Of a stretch of DNA of 64,000 nt, positions 9,265 through 21,000 are shown piece after piece. The position numbers and the translations under genes were made by a program. The stretch's first letter is position 1. Each line of letters begins with the position of its first letter. The DNA is from Elymus sibiricus (Eukaryota > Streptophyta > Magnoliopsida > Poales > Poaceae): the NCBI GenBank assembly GCA_039707655.1, contig CM077671.1:245829095-245893094 (forward strand). The letters are read 5' to 3'. The notes below the pieces were generated by a model. The model was not told the DNA's origin, did no database searches, and worked only from the letters and a program-made list of their open reading frames with translations.

Positions 9265-10843
9265 TGATACGTCTCCAACATATCTATAATATTTGATTGT
9301 TCCATGCTATAATATTATCATTCTAGGATGCTTTTTCGGTATTTATTTACCAATTCATATTATTTTTGGGCACTAACCTATTAACCTAGTGCTAGTGCCA
9401 GTTGCTGTTTTCTGCATGTTTTTGGCTTTTTAGGTTAAAGTACCAAATGAAGTCCAATTGCCCCGAAACTTTTTTATGATTTTTTTGGACCAAAAGAAGA
9501 CCTTGAAGCTTCGGGAGGAGACCAGAGGCCACACGAGGGAGAGACCACACAACAGGGCGCGCCTAGGGGGGTGGCCGCGCGCTGATGTGTGCTGGCTCCC
9601 CCTGGCATCTCCCGATGCCCCTCTCTGGCCTATACATTCTAGTATTTCCTAAAACCCTAGAGAGCCTCCCTAAACATTTTTTACGCTGCCGCAAGTCTCT
9701 GTTTCGCCGTGTGCCCATCTCGAGCCCTGTTCCGATGCCCTGTCGGAGGGGGGATCGATCACGGAGGGCCTTTACATCAACCTTGCTGCTCCCATGGTGA
9801 TGTGTGTGTAGTTCCCTACAGACCTACGGGTCCGTAGTTAGTACCTAGATGGCTATCTCTCTCTCTCTCTCTCTTGATCTTCAACACAAAGTTCACCACA
9901 TCTTCGCGGTGATCTATTCGATGTAATCACTTTGTGCGGTGCGTTTGTTGAGATCCGATGAACTGTGGGTTTATGTTCAGATTATTCATGAAAAAGATTT
10001 GAGTCTTCTCTGAATTCTATTATGATTCTGATTTGCATGATTATTATAGCTTCGTAAATCTTTCTGATCTATTGAAATAGTTTGGCCAACTAGATTGATA
10101 TTTCTTCAGTGAGAGGGGTGCATTGTAGTGGGTTCAACCTGATGATGCTCTATATCCCAGTGATAGAAGGGGACAAGACATGTCTTTGTATTGTTGCCAC
10201 TAAGGATAAAACGATGGGGTTAATTCATATTGATTGAGTTTTCTTTGTCTACATCATGTCATCATTCTCCAAGCATTACTCTGTTTGTCATGTACTTGAT
10301 ACTTAGAGAGGCAAGCATAGAAGCGCTCTCGACATGGAGTAATAGTAACAGGTGCAGGAAGGAGTCGGCCTATTTGCTTATGGACGTGATGCCTGTATAC
10401 AGATGATCATCCGTGAATAATATTGCATAACTATGCGCTTTTCTATCAATTTCCCAACAGTAATTTGTTTACCCACCGTATGCCTACTACATGAGAGATG
10501 ACACTAGAGAAGACTACGGCCCCGGGGTCTATTCACTTATATATTTACAAAATCTTTCATTACCTTGATGCCATTTATTATAGTTTATTTTATTTTGCAA
10601 TTTACATTATTCAAATATCATCTACACACTTCATTTTCTTGCAAATAACGAGTCCAAGGGGATTGACAACCCTCTTTGGGTGCAAGTGTTTGCTTCTTTG
10701 TGTGCAGTCGCTGAAGACGGGGGGTTGCGTGCTACTCCTAGTGGTTCGATAACCTTGGTTCTCACTGAGGGAAATACTTATCTATACTGTGCTGCATCAC
10801 CTGCTCCTCTTCGCGGAAAACCCAACACAGATCACAAGTATCA
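9265..10843 (+). repeat. 5' LTR of element C (1579 bp)
   Basis: It starts TGATACGTCTCCAAC and ends CACAAGTATCA before GGAAGGTTTTC and the primer-binding site. It contains a CT microsatellite at about 9852-9873. It is clearly similar to the element A LTR along its length but diverged. Confidence 0.8.
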
Positions 10844-10854
10844 GGAAGGTTTTC

Positions 10855-10872
10855 TGGCACCGTTGCCGAAGA
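10855..10872 (+). other. Primer-binding site, tRNA-Asp type, mutated (element C)
   Basis: TGGCACCGTTGCCGAAGA differs from the tRNA-Asp complement at a few positions, consistent with a decayed copy. Confidence 0.7.
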
Positions 10873-11021
10873 GTATCACCAACCTATTATCAAGTACCTT
10901 CACACAAATTATCATTCACTTGTTCTACTTTTTATTTGTTGTTATATTTTGCTTGCTTCATAAAAATCAAAAATACAAAAAAATATTTATCTTTGCTAGT
11001 TTACTTGTTTTGCTTGTTACT

Positions 11022-11552
11022 ATGGCTAGTCTTACTTATGTTCCCTTTACTCCCGAGAATGAGGTGCTTAATTTTAAACAAAGGGGAGGAGAAATTTCGT
11101 GAGATGCTTGGAATAGGATTTACAATGCTGAAAATAAATCAATTCATAAGCAATCCCTTAATATCTTGCTTCGTAACTTTTATGTGGGTATTACTACTTG
11201 GTATAGTTTCGTACTTGATACTATTACCAATGACAATTTCTTAATGAGTCACACTTAGGATGCTTTCAAAGCCATGGAAAATTTAGTTGGGTCACCACCT
11301 CTTGTTATTAATGAAACTACTTTGACCTTGGAACATGTTATGCAAAGACTTGAAATTATTGAAAATAAGATTGCCACTAAAGAACAAATTGAGGAGTTGG
11401 ATAAAAACATTCACAGTCATATTACTCAATTTGGGTCAAAGATAGGAATCACTTTGAAAGAACTAAAGGATAAGGATACTACTATTAATGAGCGGGTAGA
11501 GCAAGGTTTTGGTAGAATTGATAAAATAGAGGAAGTCTTTGATAAAATGGGT
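11022..11552 (+). pseudogene. Gag remnant of element C
   Basis: A single frame opens at ATG 11022 (MASLTYVPFTPE) and runs to the junction at about 11552 with only two stops, TGA at 11100-11102 and a TAG near 11256. Both are single C-to-T changes from CGA and CAG. DAWNRIYN and LLRNFYVGI align with DAWYRLMES and LLRNFNIGL in element A gag. A Lys/Glu-rich helical region with coiled-coil character follows (LEIIENKIATKEQIEELDKN). The C-terminus is lost. Confidence 0.75.
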
Positions 11553-12708
11553 TCCGCGTCGGTGGTGCATTGTCCGAGTACTCTTCCACGTCGTCATCCA
11601 TATCGGTTGCCTCCTCAGAGGCGCTTGCAAGAACTTCTGTTAAATCTTCGACATTGGAGAATAGATGAGTCGTGGTGGGTCTAAAATTCGGACCTCTCCT
11701 GGTTTTTCCCAGATCCGATCATAAATTGAGTTTTGATCGTTCGAGATCGCAAGTCTCTGAATCTGATCTAACATCTTGTTCATAAGATCTTTATCACTTT
11801 CATCCATTTTCTGATCGAGTACCGGGACCAAAGGTAGCTTCACCAAGGTCCGATCTGACATGGACCTGGGTTTGAACCAGACTAGATGTTTGGTCATCAG
11901 GGGTTGCACTCAGATCATTTGAGGTATGGATTGCACCGTCATCCAGAGCCCGGACTGACTCCGAGGTTTGGATAGGTAGGTCATTGTGCTCCACGATCTG
12001 GTCTAACACCTAGTTGGAGAAGGCAAGCTCGACGGGAGAGTCTGCGGTATTCTCCAGGTTGCCAACTCTGAGGATCTGTCTAGGATAAAAGATCTAGATC
12101 TAACCGAGGTGGCCAGTTGAGTGTGTGAACAGGGTGATGCTTCCGAAGACGAAGATCATTCCCCGCAAAAAGGTCATGCCGCAACCGACTTGATCGTTAA
12201 TCTGGAGGCACGCCGTTGAATTGCTTTGATTACTAAGAGGAATCTGCATGGGCCACTAATGATGGAGTCAAATCTAGAAAATCTCGGGTAGGGGGTCTCG
12301 AACTAGTAGTCTTGGCATGATGGTAACATGGGACCTAGGGATTTACTCAGGTCCGAGCCCTCTCAAAGATATTATACCCTACGTCCTCCTTGATTGTATT
12401 GATTTGGAGGGAGTACAAGTTACATGTTTATCTACCATGAGATCGAGTGTGTATGAGGGTCATCGTCTACCGTCCTCACCCCTCGGCTTATATAGATACC
12501 GGGGGTGCCTAGGGTTTACATAGGTCGGTTACATCTAAGGGTAGTCGTGACGAAGACACCCTCTAAGTCTTGGAGTATGTGCCAAGTCTTTTGAACCTTA
12601 ACTTTCCTTAGCCTGACGAGTGTAGCCCACTGGTTGATAATCTTAGGGGTCCTCGTCCCGACCCATATAGTCAGGAGCCGATGGGGCAAGCACCCCTAGT
12701 CCGGGACA
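11553..12708 (-). mobile_element. Element X: gypsy-type 5' LTR and leader/gag start, minus strand
   Basis: On the minus strand a 449-bp LTR starts TGTCCCGGACTAGGGG at 12708, holds a TATATAAG promoter (plus-strand about 12487-12494) and ends TTTGACTCCATCA at 12260. The following internal sequence (12259 to 11553) encodes broken fragments such as FLRGMIFVFGS. I recognise this layout, a short LTR followed by a leader ORF, from large Triticeae gypsy elements but cannot name the family safely. Both ends are cut: left by element C, right by the fragment at 12709. Confidence 0.65.
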
Positions 12709-14811
12709 CCATCACCATCATCGACGCCATCTTCTTCATCAACTTTAGCGGCTGCATCAATGTCTTCTCCCTCTCTATTTAGTGTTCTACTCTCCCGCAA
12801 CCTGCTGTAAGGCCTACTTGAACATGATCTTTGATGTTGTAAATTATTGTCCAATGATTTGTTTTCTCACTATTATGCATGGGTAGTTTGTTTTTGTCAT
12901 GTGGGTTAATTGTGATATGCTATTGTTGATTTGAGTCGTATGTTATTATCAATGTTGAGGAAATCGTTAACTGGTAGCTGATCGGCCGGTTGGCTGGCAA
13001 GTAAGGGGTTACTAGGCTAATCGGCTAATTAACCAATTAATCAGTCGATTTATTAGTTTATTAGTTACTCGGTGACCCTACGAGTAGAGATTAATCGCTC
13101 AATTAACTAGTTAATCCGACGAATTCTTGAAACAAGGGTTATTATGGTGTTGTTCTATGGTTCCCACTGTTTGCGCACATGTGTGGTATTTGCTTACGGT
13201 GTTACAATATGTGATAATTGCTTATGATCGGTTACCGGATTGACAGAAACCTAAACCATAGTTTCTGAGTTATTGCATATGGGATAAAAGGGAACTTTAG
13301 ATCTTAAAGCTATTGTTGGTTACCTTAATGAATCTTTGGTATCTGCGGATGCTTACTAGAGTTCCATTCATAAGTACCTATAGTCAATGGATTATGCTAC
13401 ATGTTAGCGTAGGCCTCTCCCACATAAAAATGCAATAGATGATTATCACTTTAGTTTCATATCCAATTACCTAGGGACATTCCTTTACTTTTTTTTTTTT
13501 TTAAAAATAGCAACTAACTTTTATTTATACATTCTTTATTATCTTGCAAGCTAACCATTTATACCTGTAAAGTAGATTTATTTCTTGTTTCTAGATAAAG
13601 CAAATGTTTGATGTACGTACAGTTGTATCAGTGGTAGATAAAACCTGAGAGAATACGAATCTTATCAGCTCCATGTGGGTTCGACACTTCATACTTACCA
13701 CCTATATCACTGGAAAGTGCTATGACAATTCCTTGCACTTGGGGATTATCAAGCTCTTTTCTAGCACCACTGCCGGGGAGCAATAGCATAGGGTGAATAT
13801 TCTCTGGCGTGCTTGTTTGCTTTTATCACTATGTAGATTTTATTTTCTATCCTTATTTGTTTTCTGTATTTAGTTATGGATAGGGAACACGAAACACAAA
13901 AAAATAGTTGTATTTGCTACACAAGGAAACGAGAAACCTTCTAAAACCCTCAATGCTTCTTATGTGGATTATATAGAATATCTCTTTTCACTGAATATTT
14001 TGGCTAAAACCCTATTCAACTATATAATGGGATCCACGTTGGATCAACGTGAATACTTTAAGGATTGCCTCTTGTATAAAAAGGGAAAACATTTATGGGA
14101 TCAAATAAATATGTTACATTGATACGGTACCAATTTGTGCTCTATATATGATTTCACTTGTTGCTCTAGAAAGGACACAAAATGCCTTCCCTTTCAATGT
14201 AAGTTTAATTATAATGAAACCTTAGGTACTTATGCTAAGGGGGATTACGATTACTATGATGTAGAACAAATTGAAGAAGTTGTTGCTTTTAAGGGTGCTT
14301 ATGAAATTACCTCTTTGCGTGATAAGTATGATGATGCTCCTTACAAATCTATTTTTTTTGCCATACTTAAATATTATTATGAAAACTATGAATACAATGC
14401 TCACATTAATGAATATATTAAGAGGATGCCTACCGCCCTAGAAAAGATTAATGTCTTGTAGGAATCTATGAAAGAAGAAATTGCTGAAACTGTGAGCAAA
14501 TTAGATGAAAAATATGAGGAGGAGCGTGAAGAACAAAAGAGGAAAGAGCGGATTGACCATCAGTGCCCACTTTCTAATGGGAGTAACTCTTTAACTCATA
14601 CATTTTTTAAACTATACTCCATGCTTACTGGAGAATGAATGTTATGGTTCCCTTGGATTCCTTTGAAATATCCATTTTTGACGAACTTGATGCTTGCTAT
14701 GCTTATGGCCATTATGCCCCTATGAATGATGCTTATGTAGATGAATTTGCTATTGTTATTTATGATATGAATGTGCTTGGTGCTCCTACTTGCAATTATT
14801 ACGAGAGATGA
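12709..14811 (+). mobile_element. Element Y: decayed gypsy fragment, LTR end and gag-like region
   Basis: The stretch 12709-13751 behaves as the 3' part of an LTR. It ends CTTGGGGATTATCA, and 10 bases later comes TAGCACCACTGCCGGGGA, a degenerate tRNA-Asp primer-binding site (13762-13779). A degraded reading frame follows. The LTR start is missing because element X lies over it. Sequence divergence makes this one of the oldest retrotransposon pieces in the window. Confidence 0.6.
13876..14811 (+). pseudogene. Gag-like remnant of element Y
   Basis: After ATG 13876 the frame shifts within about 20 codons. It then reads through NASYVDYIEYLFSLN, DQREYFKDCLLYKKGKHLW and a stop, into an open part (14135-14461) rich in Tyr, Asp and Glu, and on to KEEIAETVSKLDEKYEEE, a likely coiled coil. 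A last segment (LDSFEISIFDELDACY, ending YYER and TGA at 14809-14811) looks like the end of the ORF. Position right after an LTR and primer-binding site argues for gag. I cannot assign it to a named family. Confidence 0.45.
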
Positions 14812-17638
14812 ACCTCATCTCCGCATCTCTATGTTTGTAATACAATGAAATTACAAAACTTCTTATCCTATGTATTGGCCGTTACTTTGGGTTCATGTGT
14901 TTTTCTTGTATGACATGCATTAGGCTTCTTGGTGTAATCCATGTTGGAATATTGACTGCACTCGATGGACCGCTTGGTGGGAGACACAGTTGACATCCAT
15001 GTGATCTTAGAACCATTTGGTTCGAAGCCTCCATCAATGTGGAGTATGATAACACCATCTAAACCATGGAAAAAAACATTGTCATGACCATTATGTTTAC
15101 TTACTTGCAGGTTATCATTTCCCGTCGCCTGGTAAGCTTTGTAGCTTGGGTGTTAAACTTTTAAGTATTACTTTGAGCTTTGCTAAACTTTCCAACTCTA
15201 AAACCTGCAAAGTAGAAGTTGTTTTATTTGGTAGGACCATTCACCGCCCTCTAGTCCTTAGACCCTGATCCCAACAACCAAATATCCATCATCTTCAATA
15301 TTGTACTAGAGGTTATCGTGCGCTTTGCAACTCCAATTCGTGAGATTATTTTCTTTACCAGATTATTGCAGTTGATTGTTTCATGTTGGTTTTGTCTACA
15401 TTGTCTTGGGTTTTCATTATGGCCTGTCGTTTTTTTAATTTATATATCGTGTCGGGTTGCTGTCGGGAACGATATTTGTTTTGAGAGAAGAGTGGAGTTT
15501 TTCAATGCATGGTGATGGAGTCCTTACATGTTTCAGCCTCAGTTGAAGTGGTTGTTTTGTGTGAGCCCCTTGGGAGCTTCTATTCCACATCAAAACCATG
15601 GAATTGCAGCTATAACGCTCACATGGACCGGTCCATGAAGCTCTTACTCGCTTAGCTTTATTTTCACTCGCTGCACTGTAGCTCAGAAAACCCAACTATG
15701 GGTTTTTATTTATATAACTTTTCTATAAAAATAAGTTCACTAATTAAAAAATCTTGAATTTATTTTTTTAGAATTAAAAAGTACCATGAACTTTGAAAAA
15801 ACATGTTCCAAATTTAAAACATATTCACGGGGTTTCAACTGTGTACGCGAAATTGGAAAATGTGAAAAATTAAAATATTTATAAACTTAAAAAAAATGTT
15901 CATGAACTTTAAAAATATTCGTGGATTTTAAAAAAGTTCATGAATTTATGATATTTTCATGGATTTTATAAAATGTTCAAAAAAATGATTAATGTGAAAA
16001 ATTAAAAAAGGGAAGATTTTTTTAAGAATAAGAAAGATAGGTAAAAATTAAATAAAAACTATTAAAACTGGTGAAGAAAAACAAAAATAAACAGAAAACA
16101 AGCAATACCTTCTAGAACCTTCTCAAACTTGGAAAACCGGTCGACGCATTGGGGTTATATAGGTGTGCTATTCTTAAATAGGGACATACACCCTTACAAG
16201 AGGGACCCTTAGCGGCGCCACAACCCCCAACACACCAAGAAGCTCCAGATCAAGGAAGTTTAGTAACTTAATAGATGAGTATCATCGACAATGTTCTTGT
16301 ATCGCGTCCATCTCCATATTTTGGACTACATATTATACCCTTGTATAAATGATCAATATAATTCTTGCATAGACACTGATAAATTTGATTAAACCTCGAC
16401 TTTTGGGACTAAAATTTGACAACACTTAATTCACACATAGTCTCTTAACCATTTTTTCATTAATCGTCTAAATCCAATAAGGTACTGGATGCACCTTTTG
16501 GTATTAGATGACAATAGCCAATATGTAATGAACCTAAACTGGAAGTGGCAAACACGAAAAATAAAATGAGAGATCACACAGATGGAATTGCTCATAGTCT
16601 TCCAGCTACTAGAAGAGACAAGGTTTAATCTCTTTCCGATTTTTAGCATATCATCTTGTCCTTTGACGGTCCTAGTTGATCACATGAAGGGACACAACTC
16701 CCATCCAAGATCCGCTATAAATGAGTATAGCAAGGAGCGAATAATCGAATTTGTGCTCAGTATATCTCACAAACTTGTAACCATCGACAATGATTCAATT
16801 AATGGAATTAGGCAGTAATAGCTAAAACGATATGCTAAAATTTAACGGGTAGTCACACAAGGAGAGAAAAAACAAACATACAATTTCTAATAATAATACA
16901 ATCAATATGGACTAATATGTTCCCACCCCTATGACTCTCTCCTTCATTAAATTTTTATATCATCTTCTTGCATTGTTCAAATAATAAGGCTAGTAAGAAG
17001 GAAATTTAGGGGAGTGAAGTTTTGGTGGACAGGGGCATTGGAGGACTTTATTTCAAATGATTCAAAAATGATATTTCTAAGTTTCAAAAAAATCCGGAAA
17101 AACATCCGCGAAAACTTATACATATTCACAGTGGATCTGTAAATTTCCGTTCAAAAATATTAAGATTTGCAAGCTGCACAAAAAAAAACAGCCCATCAAC
17201 AAAAAGAAAATGGCCCATTTCCATGTATGTATTTGTTTTTTTTCTACGCCACGTATGAAAGTATATTGTTATGAAAATTTTCGTGAACGTGTTATATATG
17301 CATCTGTGTATGTACATTTTTTTTTGATTTTTTTGCACTTTGAAATTATGTTTTTTCATAAAGTCCACCAATGCTCTCATGCTCAATTTGCACTTTTCGG
17401 GAGATTTAGCCTCTTTAAAATTGGTGGCACATCTTCATATCTTCTTTGTCGGTCCCTATCTGATCGCATTCATCGCCATCCAAATCTTATATATACGCTT
17501 TTAACGATAAACAATTAATTAAAGAATTTATCTCCAATAATATTTTGGTTCAACTACGCTAGCTAAAAAAGAAATGAAAGTTCTCACAATCTTCCAATTA
17601 ATACAGACTAGCTAGTATATTTGCTCAACCCTTAACTT

Positions 17639-17639
<1 letters not shown>
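14812..17639. other. Gene-poor AT-rich flank upstream of the bZIP gene
   Basis: No coding sequence is supported here. Around 15220-15290 the text ACCGCCCTCTAG near a polyT-rich stretch is reminiscent of the end of a copia LTR, but no primer-binding site follows. From 15700 to 16110 the sequence is very AT-rich with recurring GTTCATGAA-type words, as in old DNA-transposon or foldback remnants. From 16230 to 17640 I see only noncoding sequence that could hold distal promoter elements. Confidence 0.5.

Positions 17640-17691
<52 letters not shown>
17640..17691 (+). repeat. CT microsatellite in the proximal promoter of the bZIP gene
   Basis: An uninterrupted CT tract of about 25 repeats ends roughly 110 bp upstream of the TATA box. 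CT/GA tracts of this kind are common near plant transcription starts and are targets of GAGA-binding BBR/BPC proteins. Confidence 0.9.
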
Positions 17692-17696
<5 letters not shown>

Positions 17697-17799
17697 GTCT
17701 TCTTCTTTCTTGGTCAAAAGATAAGGGGAGTAGGGAGAAGATTTTAGGTGACTTCGAGACGAAAAGCTGCAGCCCTTTCTTTATATCTTTGGTGCCAAG

Positions 17800-17807
17800 T
17801 ATAAAAG
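17800..17807 (+). promoter_or_regulatory. TATA box of the bZIP gene
   Basis: TATAAAAG at 17800-17807 sits between the CT tract and the GA tract, 193 bp before the chosen start codon, which would place transcription start near 17835. No better TATA-like site lies between the two microsatellites. Confidence 0.6.
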
Positions 17808-17839
17808 AAGAGTGCAAACAGAAGTCAGTTTTGCAATTA

Positions 17840-17881
17840 ATGTCTGATTTTGTATCCTTTTGCTAGAGATGTGCATAGTGT

Positions 17882-17964
<83 letters not shown>

Positions 17965-18088
17965 GAGGTGGAGGATGGTCAGGGCCTTCATAAGGGCTTC
18001 ATGGGAGGCATCAGAGAAGAAGATCACCATCATCACCAACCCTCGGAGCTCCCCCTTGGCTTCTGGAGCGCCCCGCCACCGCCGATGA
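17840..18088 (+). promoter_or_regulatory. Three upstream ORFs in the leader of the bZIP gene
   Basis: uORF1 is ATG 17840 to TAG 17866 (8 codons). uORF2 is ATG 17869 to TGA 17883 (4 codons). uORF3 is ATG 17975 to TGA 18088 (37 codons) and overlaps the main start at 18001 in another frame. uORF3 has A at -3 and G at +4, a stronger context than the main ATG, which has T at -3 and G at +4. Whether uORF1 is in the mRNA depends on the exact transcription start. Confidence 0.5.
17884..17962 (+). repeat. GA microsatellite in the 5' leader of the bZIP gene
   Basis: About 39 GA repeats with one interruption near 17918. On the same strand it is complementary to the CT tract at 17640-17691, so the two could pair across about 190 bases in DNA, or in RNA if transcription starts upstream of the CT tract. 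Confidence 0.9.
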
Positions 18089-21000
18089 TCGCCTCGTCCT
18101 CCATGTAAGTTGATTACACGAGCTCTACGATTTCCCCTCTTCTTTTGGCCTTTCCAGAGTTCTCCGCTTGAGTCTCCCCAGCCTCCACGCAAGGAGATGA
18201 ACAGTACACTTTTGCTTGTTTCGTTGCATAGACTAGCTAGGAATTCACCAACTCCATACTGATTCTTGTTCCTTTTTTGGTTCTCTGTTCTCACCTTTTA
18301 GTTTCCCCCCACTTCCTCTCTTTAGGTTTAATTTTATTTTCTCAGTCACCGGAGGAAATTGTTCTTGTGTGCCTATGCATGGAGGTTAGGTTTAATTAGC
18401 AAATCAAGACTCTTCTATCGTCATTTCACATCTTGTGGAGTTTGGGTTTTTGATTGCTTTGAAGAATTCATACATGAGGAACTGTTCAGCTCTCGATCAT
18501 TATGTCAAATTACTTATCTAGTGATTAGTTAGGGACATGGAAATAGTTTAGGGGCTGAGAGAAGGAAAGAGGACAGCAAATTTTCCAAATATTAGGATAC
18601 AATTCTTTACCTTGTACCTTTCAGCAAGTAGCTAAGATCAAAACTTTTTTAATGGATTTCACACACCGACTCTTCTATCTGCTCCATTAAAGAAAAGTTG
18701 TGTTCCTACTTGCTTCGCTGATGTATTCGACTACTGATTATTGCTTGTTTCATCATCCAATTTCCCTTTTAGGAGCAAGGAGTCGACGAGCTACGACATG
18801 GCGGATTTTGATCAAACGGCAATATTTCTCTACCTAGATGGTAATGACCCACAGTCGATTCAGGAACAACGACGTAAGTTATCGGAAAAAACCCCACTCA
18901 TATACAGATGCTTAATCACCCAGTTTGTTTTGTCTAATTCCTTGTTGGTTTCGTGTGTTTTCTTCTTGATGATGCGTTCCTTCTTGGTATTGATTTGGTA
19001 ATTATTCCTGTGTGAAGAGTGTGACATGTAACAGACTGTCTCCCCCCTTTGCAAGAGCTTGATCTTAAAGAAGCTATAAATATTCCTTCTTTCCTCTTCT
19101 CGCACATTCCTTTCCATTTGCACCTTCTCACGCACCCTGTTGAATTGCAGCCCCAGAAGCATGCGTTACAAGTACCACATGTATTTAAGATCGAAAGCAC
19201 TTTCTCCAAGAAAGAATTAGTCTTAATATATCACTGGATTAATTCCATTAGCTCAGTATTTCTAGCTAGCTTCCAAAGCACCACGCAACATCTTTTTCTC
19301 TATCCCTCTCTAGCTACGAGCTGCACCCTTAACTACCTTGTTCATTACCCTCTATTCCCACTTGCAGAAACTCTGAACATCTTCCCCTCGCAGCCCATGC
19401 ATGCCGCCGAGCCACTTAACTCTGCTGCAAAGGTACGTATATGCGTCCGTATGCACGCAAACTACATAATATATACGGTTAATTGAATCGATTTATCATG
19501 CATGGCGTGGTGATATATTTGCAAGTGTAGATTAATGGCGGCGCAGCCATGGGGGCCATGTTTGCTAATGGCGGAAACCCGCAGCAGCCGTCTCCAAAGA
19601 GGCCTGAAGAGCAGCAGCAGCAGCTGCTGCTGCAAGGTGCCGCCGGCCAGAAGGTCGCCGCCGGCGGCCCCAATGCAACACCCTTGTTGCCTGGTTCGGT
19701 CAAGGACAACAAGAACAGTGCCAATCTCATCAAGGTATACATGCATGCTCTCTCTTATTTTACCATCTCTTCGATCCTTCCTATCTAGAGAAGTATAGGC
19801 AGAATATATGTAGAAATAATGTCCCCCCTTTCTCTCACCCCTTCTGTAACAAATGTGGCTTGCAGAAGGAAGGAACCAGCAGTGGGAAGGGTGCAACGTC
19901 ATCTAGCACAGACCCAGAAAGGGAAGGGATCAGGAGAACACAGGACCCTAAGGTAAGCTAGGCTACTGATTCGGGCCTAGGCCTTCTTTCCAAAAAAAAA
20001 AAACTTGACAAATACTAGTAAATATTTTGAAAAACAATAATTTAATTAGTCTAAATGTAAAGTCATAGTAATAACATAACTAATTAGAAGAGGTTTTCTT
20101 ATAGAATACTAATGAGGAGAGGGTGAACAGTCATTGTCTAAAGGGCAGGCAGCCTACACGCACACATATACATACAAATGGTAGTTAACCCTAGCAGTAT
20201 ATGTTATGACTCTTGACTTTGACATGTGTGTGTATTTTATATGTGCATGTTGCAGACACTGAGGAGGCTTGCACAAAATAGAGAGGCAGCCAGGAAAAGC
20301 AGGCTCAGGAAGAAGGTGAGTCAGTCAACCAAGAAACACCACAACTTAAAGAAACAAATCATGCATATATTTATGTATGTATGTGCATATCTTCAGAAAC
20401 TTTCATTAATACATGTGGCATTAATTAAGGTCCAAACATAAGATGTACTAGTATATACATTGTTCATGCAAGTAACACCGCCATTAGTCAACTATTGTTT
20501 TCCCTTCACTAAATAAATGTGGTATCATTGTCTGCTAGTAGTGATTAAATGAGTTTTGTGATGTAGCAGTTTTTGGCTCTTTCTTTCAGACTTATATGCT
20601 CCGGGATATCTTTATTTTCCTGAACTTGACAGACCAACTAGCTACAGAACTATGTTACTTTTTTTTCCGATGAAACTATGTTACTTTCCAAGAGTGTTAT
20701 CGCTATTTATGTTTCAATATTCCCTGGTGCAATATGTTCTGATCATGCCGCGTGGCTGGTTGGCTCTGTAAACTAATATAGTACCTCAAGTGATCTCCCA
20801 TTATTATCAGCCAGCAGACATAGAAATTAGACTAATTTAGTAGCAGAAAAGCTAGTAAACTTTGTATGCTACCGAAGTTCCATACATCGTCCTGATATAT
20901 TTATGCAAAATAATTTTTGTATGTCCAGTGAAATGTTTATTCAAGCGCTGTTTGAATATTTCTAGACCGAGGGCATTCAGAAACTGAAATAGAATGTGCA

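Larger units (their letters stand above)
9265..11552 (+). mobile_element. Element C: gypsy element related to A, 5' part only
   Basis: It comprises a full LTR (9265-10843), a degenerate primer-binding site and about 530 bp of gag, then stops at the junction with element X near 11552. The gag is homologous to that of element A and the LTR has the same length and start, so this is a second member of the Sabrina-like family, older or more decayed. No 3' LTR is in the window. Confidence 0.8.

Noticed and set aside
17863..18294. Minus-strand 143-codon frame with a Leu/Ser run
   Set aside because: The run is the translated GA microsatellite; the region is the leader and first exon of the plus-strand gene.
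19462..19902. Minus-strand open frames opposite bZIP exon 4
   Set aside because: They are shadows of the GC-rich coding exon; splice sites and protein pattern support the plus strand.
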